A DNA stretch of 29,439 nucleotides, from the IMG/VR virus record IMGVR_UViG_3300046012_000410, positions 1 through 29,439 of that record; one strand, written 5' to 3'. This stretch comes from a virus. Position numbers and translations under genes: made by a program. A model generated the notes under the pieces. It saw nothing but the letters and a program-made list of their open reading frames with translations, ran no database searches and was not told the origin of the DNA. Positions 23,437-29,232 of this stretch are shown piece after piece; within the stretch, counting starts at the first letter, position 1; each line of letters begins with the position of its first letter.

Positions 23437-23694
23437 TCACCCCTCCTCGGAAAGAGCGGCCGAGCCGTGAAGCCCGGCCGCGAGTTTAGGGAGGTTCACG
23501 CCATGACGGCGCAGGCCGAATGAAGCGGCCCCTTCCCCTTCGGGAAGCTCTGAAATTGGTGTCGGGCTTCCACCGACCGCGGCTAGGCCACCGGGCGAAC
23601 CGATCGTAACCTTTGCCTCTGAGACGGCTGCACGCTCATACGGCGCCACACCGTCTCCCCGGGTCTCTGCACGAAGCTCTTGAACGGCGCTCAT
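23437..23694 (-). CDS. Hypothetical early protein, low-complexity
   Basis: An 85-residue protein rich in G, A, S and E, with no visible domain. ATGA overlap with the upstream small membrane gene and direct abutment with the next gene support it as part of the operon. Probably disordered. Confidence 0.5.
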   Translation of the reverse strand: MSAVQELRAETRGDGVAPYERAAVSEAKVTIGSPGGLAAVGGSPTPISELPEGEGAASFGLRRHGVNLPKLAAGLHGSAALSEEG

Positions 23695-23822
23695 AGCCCT
23701 GTCTTTCGGCTAGAGTTGCGCCCGTAGTTCCGATTAGGCTGGGCGTGGTTGATCACGTAAAAGATCGCTACCACGACGATGCAGATACCGATGATGCCGA
23801 GAGTGGAAAGAGCGGCGATCAT
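23691..23822 (-). CDS. Small single-pass membrane protein
   Basis: A 43-codon gene read from the sequence: ATG at 23822 overlaps the methyltransferase stop (ATGA) and its TGA overlaps the next ATG. One transmembrane helix is visible (residues about 4-23, ALSTLGIIGICIVVVAIFYV) followed by a basic polar tail. Function unknown. Confidence 0.72.
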   Translation of the reverse strand: MIAALSTLGIIGICIVVVAIFYVINHAQPNRNYGRNSSRKTGL

Positions 23823-24616
23823 GCGGCGACCTCATAATCTTTCGGTCGGTAAGTCGCGGCGATGTGTCGGCTGAGCGGCAGCGGTATCTTGGCGATCATC
23901 GCACTGGCGAATTTGCGGGCGGGTGATTTGCTGTTTCCTTGGCGCATCGGCGAATCGTTCTCCATGAACCAAGAGCTGCCGGCGCCTTTCATGCCCGCAA
24001 GTGCATGCACGGGATTACGATTTGTTTCTTTTTGTCCTGGTGATCCGATGTTGAACCAAGAGCCACCGTTATTTTTGATCGCCTGATTGCCAGCGATGCG
24101 CGTGAAGTCCTGCCCGCGCTTCGTCTGGTCGCTCCAATTCATGCCAGTTGATTTGTACGCCTTAAATGTCAGCGGCATCAGCGCCGGCACATCGCCCCAA
24201 AGATAAAACGATCCGAAGTTCCACCGAGCTCGCCCCACCCATTTCTGCGCTCCGCGGACGTTCTCGACCACCAGCGGGATATGATGCCCGGCGGCTTCGC
24301 AAGCCTCTTTCTGGATACGGAAGCACGCCTCGAATAAGCTGTTGTCGGGCGGCGGCAATGCCTTCGCGCGCTTCCATGGCATGGCGCGATAGCTGTATGC
24401 CTGGCACGGCGGCGACGCGACGATTAGCGCGGCGTCGCGGAATTGCGAGCCGTGGAGCGTCAGCACGTCCTGCACGACAAGTTGCGCCGGATAGCGATGC
24501 TCGCCGTAAACGTGCCGCTCGATATCGAAGCCGATTACGTCATAGCCCTCGGCAAGCAAGCCTTCTGTCCAGCCGCCCAGACCGCAATAGAGATCGATCG
24601 CGAGAGGCCGGATCAT
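23819..24616 (-). CDS. DNA cytosine-5 methyltransferase (Dcm-like), phage orphan
   Basis: A 265-residue enzyme. Motif I DLYCGLGGWTEGL, motif IV SPPCQ (the Cys at about residue 71 is the nucleophile) and motif VI VVENV (about 117-121) are all present. Full-length bacterial C5 enzymes are usually longer and have a QxRxR motif, which I do not find, so the target-recognition part is short or diverged. Motif X is not clearly recognisable. No restriction gene is present. Together with the beta-class enzyme it gives the phage two kinds of base methylation, likely to evade restriction. Confidence 0.82.
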   Translation of the reverse strand: MIRPLAIDLYCGLGGWTEGLLAEGYDVIGFDIERHVYGEHRYPAQLVVQDVLTLHGSQFRDAALIVASPPCQAYSYRAMPWKRAKALPPPDNSLFEACFRIQKEACEAAGHHIPLVVENVRGAQKWVGRARWNFGSFYLWGDVPALMPLTFKAYKSTGMNWSDQTKRGQDFTRIAGNQAIKNNGGSWFNIGSPGQKETNRNPVHALAGMKGAGSSWFMENDSPMRQGNSKSPARKFASAMIAKIPLPLSRHIAATYRPKDYEVAA

Positions 24617-24732
24617 CGCATCCCCTCGCTGTCATCCTGCCGAGCCGCCATGGAGCACAAAGCCAGCACGATCAGCAGCAGAGGGGATGCCGATAGCCAG
24701 CCAATGATGAGGCCGTACCAGAAACTAGACAT
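24613..24732 (-). CDS. Small single-pass membrane protein
   Basis: A 39-codon gene read from the sequence: ATG at 24732 lies eight bases inside the previous gene and its TGA forms an ATGA overlap with the C5 methyltransferase start. It contains one hydrophobic helix (about residues 5-27, WYGLIIGWLSASPLLLIVLA) and a charged tail. Function unknown. Confidence 0.7.
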   Translation of the reverse strand: MSSFWYGLIIGWLSASPLLLIVLALCSMAARQDDSEGMR

Positions 24733-24940
24733 TCCCCCGATCCCTTCCATCACGGTCCCGCAGCGGCTCGCGCGCTATGTGGAACGTCGCGGTCGAGTGC
24801 TTGACGGCCATGTCCTTCGAGTAAGCTTCGAGCGCGTCGTACTTGCTCGCGCGCAGCCAAAGATCGGTGATTCTGGGCTTCTTCCCCTCAGCCCTAAGGC
24901 GGCTGAATTCTTCGAGAAGGGGCGACCGTTGTTTGCTCAT
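24725..24940 (-). CDS. Hypothetical early protein
   Basis: A 71-residue charged protein beginning MSKQRSPLLEEFSRLRAEGK. Likely helical. ATGA overlap with the HTH-like gene. Function unknown. Confidence 0.58.
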   Translation of the reverse strand: MSKQRSPLLEEFSRLRAEGKKPRITDLWLRASKYDALEAYSKDMAVKHSTATFHIAREPLRDRDGRDRGNV

Positions 24941-25317
24941 CGGCCATCCCCGTTCTCAGGGAGGCTCAGAGCAAGTTGCGCTGCTTCATCAGGCGATCCC
25001 GAATCCAAAGCAGGATTCGGCCCCACATTCGTCTCACGGCGATGCGCCGCTCTATCTGCCACTTCTTGTAGCTCAATTTGGCGTAGCTCCTGCTGTAGAG
25101 CCTCTAATCCCAGCCGGTTCTTTTCTATTTCCCGGTCTGTGACCCTTAAGAATATTTTCGTAAGACCCGCCGGCACGCGGCCGGTTGTGATAATGCGCTT
25201 AGCCTGCCTCGGGGTGCATCCAGCCACCGCCGCGAAATGCTTCGCGGTCGAGTATGGCCAAACGCTTGTCAAGATGCTTGCTGCGTTCATGAGGGGTCCG
25301 CGTGGTCTCTGTCGCAT
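24937..25317 (-). CDS. HTH-like protein, first gene of the early operon
   Basis: A 126-residue protein. I chose ATG 25317 because GGAG lies six bases upstream; an inner ATG at 25290 has no ribosome binding site. The segment YSTAKHFAAVAGCTPRQAKR then IITTGRVP resembles a helix-turn-helix, followed by a long coiled-coil-like helix (DREIEKNRLGLEALQQELRQ). It is transcribed divergently from the two-gene plus-strand cassette, and the 32-bp dyad at 25324-25355 lies between, so it may regulate both directions. Confidence 0.68.
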   Translation of the reverse strand: MRQRPRGPLMNAASILTSVWPYSTAKHFAAVAGCTPRQAKRIITTGRVPAGLTKIFLRVTDREIEKNRLGLEALQQELRQIELQEVADRAAHRRETNVGPNPALDSGSPDEAAQLALSLPENGDGR

Positions 25318-25323
25318 AGTGGG

Positions 25324-25355
25324 CTCCGTGTGCGAGAAAGTTCTCGTTCACGGAG
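25324..25355. promoter_or_regulatory. 32-bp inverted repeat between divergent genes
   Basis: Two 15-base arms (CTCCGTG-x2-CGAGAA and TTCTCG-x2-CACGGAG) match at 13 of 15 positions around a 2-base centre. On the minus strand the outer arm holds the GGAG ribosome binding site of the gene starting at 25317, while on the plus strand the repeat lies about 18 bases before ATG 25374. It could be a repressor operator serving both directions, or an RNA hairpin that hides the ribosome binding site. No T-run follows, so it is not a terminator. Confidence 0.65.
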
Positions 25356-25373
25356 ACACGGAGTTGAGTTGGT

Positions 25374-25577
25374 ATGGACGAGATCGACAAGCTGAGCGCC
25401 GGAGCCCTGGCAGGAAGCGACGCTGAGCGAGGTCGAGTGGTTATCAATATCGGAGACGAACCGGCGCAGAGAGCCATTACGAGGCTTGCGCGCTGGCTTA
25501 AATGGCGTAGATGGCTCGCCGACGAAGGGGCTGGGTTCATCCCACAGAGGAACCGAGTACCGGCGAGGAAACGATGA
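25374..25577 (+). CDS. Hypothetical protein, first gene of rightward cassette
   Basis: A 67-residue protein (begins MDEIDKLSAGALAGSDAERG). It has an RNY-like codon pattern, with GC at positions 1, 2 and 3 of about 66, 54 and 63 percent by my count, which is coding-like; the opposite frame is flat. It ends in an ATGA overlap with the next gene. The sequence has a basic tryptophan-rich middle (RLARWLKWRRWLAD) that may bind nucleic acid or membrane. Function unknown. Strand choice is discussed in the findings. Confidence 0.58.
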   Translation: MDEIDKLSAGALAGSDAERGRVVINIGDEPAQRAITRLARWLKWRRWLADEGAGFIPQRNRVPARKR

Positions 25578-25795
25578 CCTGTTCATGCTGTAAACGCTCG
25601 AAAGCGCTTTGGGCAGCATTGATCGGGGACGACGGTAAGCCCGTGGTCATCAACCTCAGACACGGACAGGACACTGCCATCAAGGCGCGACGCTTCTCCA
25701 TCCACTTTGCACATGGCGTGGTGGAGATCGACACGCGGGGAGAGGAAATTACGGCGGTGGCTCATGTCAGCGCGGCCGTCGAGATGGCGGAATGA
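25574..25795 (+). CDS. Hypothetical protein with N-terminal cysteine cluster, second gene of rightward cassette
   Basis: A 73-residue protein starting MTCSCCKRSKALWAAL. A ribosome binding site GAGG lies five bases upstream and ATGA overlaps the previous stop. The rest is strand-like (VVINLRHGQDTAIKARRFSI). Cysteines 3, 5 and 6 could bind metal or lie in a reducing site, but only three are seen. GC by codon position is about 60, 47 and 70 percent, strongly coding-like. It ends five bases from the stop codon of the convergent gene at 25801. Function unknown. Confidence 0.62.
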   Translation: MTCSCCKRSKALWAALIGDDGKPVVINLRHGQDTAIKARRFSIHFAHGVVEIDTRGEEITAVAHVSAAVEMAE

Positions 25796-25800
25796 TGCGG

Positions 25801-26172
25801 TCATTGAGCGGCTCGCGCTTTGAGAGCGGCGATGCAGAGGGCAAGTGCGGGAGTCGGCGCAAACGATGGCGGCTGATTGTGGAAATCGTCAGCGCCTTCG
25901 AAACAAAAAGCACACGCCTTACACGCGGCCCTCGGATGCGATCCTTGCTGGTATCCCCACCCTTCCGGCACGAGCGTCAGCGCGGCATCAAGCGATTCGG
26001 TAAATGGGCTAGGCACAGCGTTATGCGCGCCTTGTGGATCAAGCCAGTGATACGAATAGACGGTTCCTTTATTGAAACGCCATCCACAGGCGAGCGCGAT
26101 TTCAGCATCAAGCTCGCGCGACCCTTCCGTAGCGGCTTCCAGCTTCTCGATGAGAGCTTGCAGATCGCTCAT
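25801..26172 (-). CDS. Hypothetical phage protein
   Basis: A 123-residue protein starting at ATG 26172 (MSDLQALIEKLEAATEGSRE), an opening found in many phage proteins of unknown function. It includes WRFNKGTVYSYHWLDPQG and CKACAFCFEG, the latter giving three closely spaced cysteines. ATGA overlap with the 21-codon ORF supports this start. It is the last gene of the left operon and converges with the plus-strand cassette. Function unknown. Confidence 0.7.
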   Translation of the reverse strand: MSDLQALIEKLEAATEGSRELDAEIALACGWRFNKGTVYSYHWLDPQGAHNAVPSPFTESLDAALTLVPEGWGYQQGSHPRAACKACAFCFEGADDFHNQPPSFAPTPALALCIAALKARAAQ

Positions 26173-26234
26173 CCCCTCACCTGTTGAGCCGCACGGGCTT
26201 CCTTGACGAGAGAAGAGATGCGCTTGCGGGTCAT
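26169..26234 (-). CDS. 21-codon coupled ORF
   Basis: ATG at 26234 overlaps the DUF551-like stop by four bases and its TGA overlaps the next ATG by four bases. The peptide (begins MTRKRISSLVKEAR) is basic and helical. A double ATGA junction exactly filling the gap between two genes strongly suggests real translation. It may be a small functional peptide or simply carry ribosomes from one gene to the next. Confidence 0.55.
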   Translation of the reverse strand: MTRKRISSLVKEARAAQQVRG

Positions 26235-26458
26235 GCGGACACCGGAGGCTCGGGGAGCGGTTGCCAGTGCGTCGGGTCGATATCAAGCATCCCGCCGTGA
26301 TCGCCCGCCTCCCACCACCAACCGATACAGTCGGAAGGGCCATCCGAATCCCATCGCATAAAAACAATTTCGGTTGCGTAGCATGAGCCTGGAATCCAAC
26401 CGAATATGAGAGAGCCATCCTTCGGTGCCGTATCGATCGGTTGCCACCTGTTCATCAC
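26231..26458 (-). CDS. DUF551-like small phage protein
   Basis: A 75-residue protein. The start MNRWQPIDTAPKDGSLIFGW and the end THWQPLPEPPVSA match the DUF551 signature found in many phages. The function of the family is unknown. Four-base overlap with the Mug113 gene upstream. Confidence 0.8.
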   Translation of the reverse strand: MMNRWQPIDTAPKDGSLIFGWIPGSCYATEIVFMRWDSDGPSDCIGWWWEAGDHGGMLDIDPTHWQPLPEPPVSA

Positions 26459-27033
26459 GAGGCACCTTTCGCATGAAGCGCCGCGAGGAAATCGGAGAGC
26501 TGGAGAACGGCACCCATCGCCCGCTCGACGTGCCGCTCCATTGCACGTGCGGCGGCTGGAGTAATTTCGTCGTCAGAGAGGCAATGGTCGGCCATGCAAA
26601 CGCCAACTTTCGCCATCTCGCGGGATGCCAGCCGTAGCGCTTTTTCCGGAGAATCAAGATTGATGACGACGGCCTTAAGTCTTTGCGCCTCCGCAGCAGC
26701 AAGCACGGAAAGGGCGGACGTAACCCCTACTTCTTCGAACGGCGCGGCGACGCGCTCGTTTCTGGGCTTCGCTGGCTCATCATCGACACATCCAAGCGGT
26801 TCGATGAAAGCAAGAAGCTCGGGAGTAGCCTCAAACCACTCGCCAGTTACCCGGGCTGAATGGAATCGCTCGTGAAGCGCCTTCTCCTCTTTGGCCTTCC
26901 CCGGAATCGCAGCCAACAGCCTGAGATGCGTAGGCAAACCGACTTGAAGATTGATCAGCCTTTCTCTCGGCCGTTTGGCGGTGCCGATCTTTATCCGGCG
27001 AGTGGCCGTATCTTCGATGAAGTAGACGGCCAT
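26455..27033 (-). CDS. Mug113/T5orf172-type (GIY-YIG-like) protein
   Basis: A 192-residue protein. Residues 1-75 are a Mug113/T5orf172 domain: VYFIEDTATRRIKIGTAKRP (GIY- and YIG-like strands), an R-x-R-E-R-L-I-N-L-Q helix, and KALHERF followed by VTGEWFEA. This superfamily includes nucleases and DNA-binding modules. The rest is helical with an acidic linker and no known domain. It is adjacent to a paralogous domain in the next gene upstream. Start ATG 27033 overlaps the previous stop by one base. Confidence 0.78.
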   Translation of the reverse strand: MAVYFIEDTATRRIKIGTAKRPRERLINLQVGLPTHLRLLAAIPGKAKEEKALHERFHSARVTGEWFEATPELLAFIEPLGCVDDEPAKPRNERVAAPFEEVGVTSALSVLAAAEAQRLKAVVINLDSPEKALRLASREMAKVGVCMADHCLSDDEITPAAARAMERHVERAMGAVLQLSDFLAALHAKGAS

Positions 27034-27467
27034 CAGGCGGCCTCGCCGAAGATGTCGGGCCGCAGCTCTTGTCGCGAGATACCGGTCAGCCGCTCGATCT
27101 GGATTGCGCGCTCAACGGGCACCTTGTCCCACTGGTATATGGCGGCGGCAGAGCAGCCGAGTTTCTTTGCAAGTTTCGGAAACCCGCCAGCCGACCGCGC
27201 GGCGCGGTCAAGCGGCGTATCCAAAGCTGTCGGGGGTTCTATGGTCATCATGGTCGGGCAATATTCGAACCACTCGCCCAAGCCTCGGCGGCTATCGTAA
27301 TGGCGATGCAACCAGCCCTCTTCGGCTGCGGTGCCGTCGATGGTGCGGATGATTTTGAGCGGCAGAAAATGCGCACACTGCAAATCGCGGCGTCGCAACT
27401 CAGCGTCAATCGCCCATCCGATCTTCACCCAATCGGTATCCCCGGCGCGGATGAAATATACGGTCAC
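27033..27467 (-). CDS. Mug113/T5orf172 domain fused to YdaS/Cro-type HTH
   Basis: A 144-residue protein with a GTG start at 27467, two bases after the Cro-type gene stop. Residues about 2-70 are a Mug113 domain (VYFIRAGDTDWVKIGW, then LHRHYDSRRGLGEWFEY) paralogous to the neighbour. Residues about 85-142 are an HTH of the YdaS/Cro type: SAGGFPKLAKKLGCSAAAIY, then VPVERAIQIERLTGISRQEL and RPDIF. YdaS proteins are phage repressor or antitoxin-like regulators. A nuclease-like module fused to an early regulator suggests sequence-directed DNA action or simply a regulator with an extra binding module. Confidence 0.78.
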   Translation of the reverse strand: MTVYFIRAGDTDWVKIGWAIDAELRRRDLQCAHFLPLKIIRTIDGTAAEEGWLHRHYDSRRGLGEWFEYCPTMMTIEPPTALDTPLDRAARSAGGFPKLAKKLGCSAAAIYQWDKVPVERAIQIERLTGISRQELRPDIFGEAA

Positions 27468-27469
27468 GA

Positions 27470-27676
27470 TCAGGCCGCCTCGCCCTTCGCCTGCGGCACG
27501 TTCGCAACAACCCGGCGCCACACGTCGAGCCGCGGCGTCGTGCGGCCATCATCGGTGCGCTTCCAGCGCTGCCACGTCGCGCGGTCGATTTCACATTTTT
27601 CGCAGAACTCATCGACCGTGATCCCCGCCTCTCTCAGGCGCGTCTCGATCTCTGGAATCGTCAAATTGAGGTCCAT
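27470..27676 (-). CDS. Cro-type small HTH regulator
   Basis: A 68-residue protein starting at ATG 27676, divergent from the repressor. LTIPEIETRLREAGITVDEF, then CEIDRATWQRWKRT, gives a helix-turn-helix followed by a short C-terminal helix. Position and size fit Cro, which competes with the repressor for the shared operators and favours lytic growth. The longer frame back to 27814 runs through the operator region and is not credible. Confidence 0.75.
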   Translation of the reverse strand: MDLNLTIPEIETRLREAGITVDEFCEKCEIDRATWQRWKRTDDGRTTPRLDVWRRVVANVPQAKGEAA

Positions 27677-27688
27677 GTGCGCACTTTG

Positions 27689-27704
27689 AGCGCATATTTG
27701 CGCA
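27689..27704. promoter_or_regulatory. Repressor operator, leftward side (site 1)
   Basis: A near-palindrome AGCGCA-TATT-TGCGCA lying 12 bases upstream of the Cro-type start. It is one of four matches to TGCGCA-N4-TGCGCA in the immunity region. An extra perfect GTGCGCAC lies at 27677-27684 beside the Cro-type ATG. Confidence 0.75.
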
Positions 27705-27744
27705 CATGCAAGCGCATTTTTTCTTGCTGCATTGCACACAGAGA

Positions 27745-27760
27745 TACGCATTAATGCGCA
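27745..27760. promoter_or_regulatory. Repressor operator at the repressor gene start (site 2)
   Basis: TACGCA-TTAA-TGCGCA, with a perfect 12-bp core CGCATTAATGCG. It overlaps the ATG at 27754 and lies just before ATG 27763, so binding would block transcription or translation of the repressor gene: autoregulation. Confidence 0.75.
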
Positions 27761-28512
27761 CCATGGACCAACTACTTGAAAAGCAACGCGCTTACATCCG
27801 CGCCGTGCTCGCAAAGACGGGGCTGGACGGCAAGGGCCTTGCGTTGCGCGCGGGCGTTCATGCGTCCACGATCAACCGGCCCCTAAACGATCCTGAATGG
27901 GCGGGGCGCTACAGCCTGACGACGCTTCTAAAGGTGCAGGATGCGAGCAAAGTGACTATTCCACCGGAACTTATTTCCAGCAGCACCCCCGCTAACGATT
28001 CGTTAACCGGCGATTCCCAAGATGATAATCAGTATATAACGAACGAAGCCATTCCCGCAGATGGGGTAAGGGGTCTCCCAAATGTGCGGTCTTGGCCCAG
28101 GGATGTGCCTATTTATGGGACTGCGGTTGGTGGTGATGGTTCGGGCGAGTTTTACTTTAATGGCGAGACGGCGGGTTATGCCCCTCGCGTACCGGCGCTG
28201 GCCGGCGTGATGAACGCCTTCGCGGTTTACATTTCTAATGACTCGATGAGCCCGGTTTTTCGGCCAGGCAAGCGCGTCTATGTAGATCCAAATCGACCGG
28301 CAACGCCCGGCGATTGGGTGTTGGTCGAACTTCACCCAGAGAATGGCGATCGCAACGGTGCCGCCCTCATCAAGAAACTCAAACGCCGCACCGCCAAGGA
28401 ATTGTTCCTCAACCAGCTCAACCCGGAAAAAGCTCAAGACATTGTGATACCGATGTCGCGGGTAAAGAACGTCTATCGAGCGCTCGACCCCTACGAATGG
28501 CTGGGCGAATAA
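27754..28512 (+). CDS. CI-like repressor with HTH and S24 peptidase-type domain
   Basis: A 252-residue protein. The N-terminal HTH region includes LRAGVHASTINRPLNDPE, followed by a linker rich in S, D and N. The C-terminal LexA/S24 fold has the serine motif SNDSMSPVFRPG (Ser in DSM), and a lysine in ALIKKLKRR. The normal Ala-Gly or Cys-Gly self-cleavage pair is not clear; the matching region reads TAVGGDGSG. It would bind the TGCGCA dyads as a dimer and keep the phage dormant, with loss of repression after DNA damage if cleavage works. Start is uncertain: ATG 27754 or ATG 27763; neither has a strong ribosome binding site, and the first overlaps operator site 2. Confidence 0.85.
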   Translation: MRTMDQLLEKQRAYIRAVLAKTGLDGKGLALRAGVHASTINRPLNDPEWAGRYSLTTLLKVQDASKVTIPPELISSSTPANDSLTGDSQDDNQYITNEAIPADGVRGLPNVRSWPRDVPIYGTAVGGDGSGEFYFNGETAGYAPRVPALAGVMNAFAVYISNDSMSPVFRPGKRVYVDPNRPATPGDWVLVELHPENGDRNGAALIKKLKRRTAKELFLNQLNPEKAQDIVIPMSRVKNVYRALDPYEWLGE

Positions 28513-28530
28513 CGCTCCGCTAAAATAATT

Positions 28531-28546
28531 TGCGCAAGCGTGCGCA
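28531..28546. promoter_or_regulatory. Repressor operator, rightward side (site 3)
   Basis: TGCGCA-AGCG-TGCGCA, an exact match of both half sites to the consensus. It lies 18 bases after the repressor stop and just upstream of the rightward promoter. Confidence 0.78.
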
Positions 28547-28553
28547 TTTATTC

Positions 28554-28582
28554 TTGACCGTGTGCATTTATGCGCATAAGGT
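28554..28582 (+). promoter_or_regulatory. Candidate rightward promoter with operator between -35 and -10
   Basis: A -35 hexamer TTGACC at 28554-28559 is followed by a 17-base spacer and TAAGGT at 28577-28582 as a weak -10. The spacer contains the operator TGTGCA-TTTA-TGCGCA at 28561-28576. Repressor bound there would block RNA polymerase. The -10 match is poor, so the exact start is uncertain. Confidence 0.58.
28561..28576. promoter_or_regulatory. Repressor operator inside the rightward promoter (site 4)
   Basis: TGTGCA-TTTA-TGCGCA, one mismatch from the consensus, filling the spacer of the candidate promoter. Confidence 0.75.
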
Positions 28583-28606
28583 TTGCTCACCAACTTGGAG
28601 CGCCTT

Positions 28607-28861
28607 ATGTCCATCCCGCTATCCCAATTCGAGACCATCGCCCGCCTGGTCGTTGACCGGACGGAAGCGCAGACGCGCCTTGAGCGCTACGCGCGGGCTT
28701 CGGCCTTCTCAGTATTCATTGCCGATGACGGGACAGCCTCAGAGCCGGTCCCTGACGCTCTCCTAGAGAGATTCCGCAACGCGCTAGTGGCGCACGCGAC
28801 GGCAGAGCTTGCCGCCGTGGACGCGGCCCTGCGCGCGCTCGACGTTGATCCCCAAGCGTAA
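28607..28861 (+). CDS. Hypothetical protein, first gene of rightward operon
   Basis: An 84-residue helical protein (begins MSIPLSQFETIARLVVDRTE). ATG 28607 has GGAG six bases upstream; the longer TTG frame is not needed. It is the first gene under the candidate repressed promoter. Function unknown. Confidence 0.68.
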   Translation: MSIPLSQFETIARLVVDRTEAQTRLERYARASAFSVFIADDGTASEPVPDALLERFRNALVAHATAELAAVDAALRALDVDPQA

Positions 28862-28887
28862 TCGGAACGAACCCGGCGGAGACGAGA

Positions 28888-29229
28888 ATGGCACAGCAGG
28901 CGAAATTTTTCGAATACAGCCAGAACAACAGCGGCGGTTCATTCGACATTGACGATGCGAAGGGCATTGGCCCACGCGTATGGATAGAGGCGAGGGACGC
29001 GCAAGAAGCCGATTCCCTCGCGGGCCGTCTCGGCATCTATTTCGATGGCTGCGAAAGCGGTCTCGATTGCTCTTGCTGTGGCGATCGATGGTCTTCCGCT
29101 TGGGGCGAAGGTAGCGCCGAGCCTGAGATTAGCCAGGAATACGACTTCAACTGGCACGACACGGTTTACCTGCATCGTCTCGACGGCTCCGTGGAGCGCA
29201 TCAAGCGCGCATCCTCGGCGGAAGCCTGA
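28888..29229 (+). CDS. Conserved phage hypothetical with CSCCGDRW motif
   Basis: A 113-residue protein. The start QAKFFEYSQNNSGGSFDIDD and the motif GLDCSCCGDRW (Cys61, Cys63, Cys64), with IYFDG just before, match a conserved phage family of unknown function. The cysteine cluster may bind metal. GGAG lies about eight bases upstream of the ATG. Confidence 0.75.
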   Translation: MAQQAKFFEYSQNNSGGSFDIDDAKGIGPRVWIEARDAQEADSLAGRLGIYFDGCESGLDCSCCGDRWSSAWGEGSAEPEISQEYDFNWHDTVYLHRLDGSVERIKRASSAEA

Positions 29230-29232
29230 CCC

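Noticed and set aside
25287-25586. Minus-strand ORF of 99 codons chained by ATGA overlaps
   Set aside because: S, P and R-rich, nearly equal GC at the three codon positions, and it runs through the 32-bp dyad. The next gene has a better start at 25317, removing the need for this link.
25583-25804. Minus-strand ORF with ATGA overlap to the gene at 25801
   Set aside because: Flat composition with His- and Ser-rich sequence; the plus-strand frame there is much more coding-like. Kept as an open alternative in the findings.
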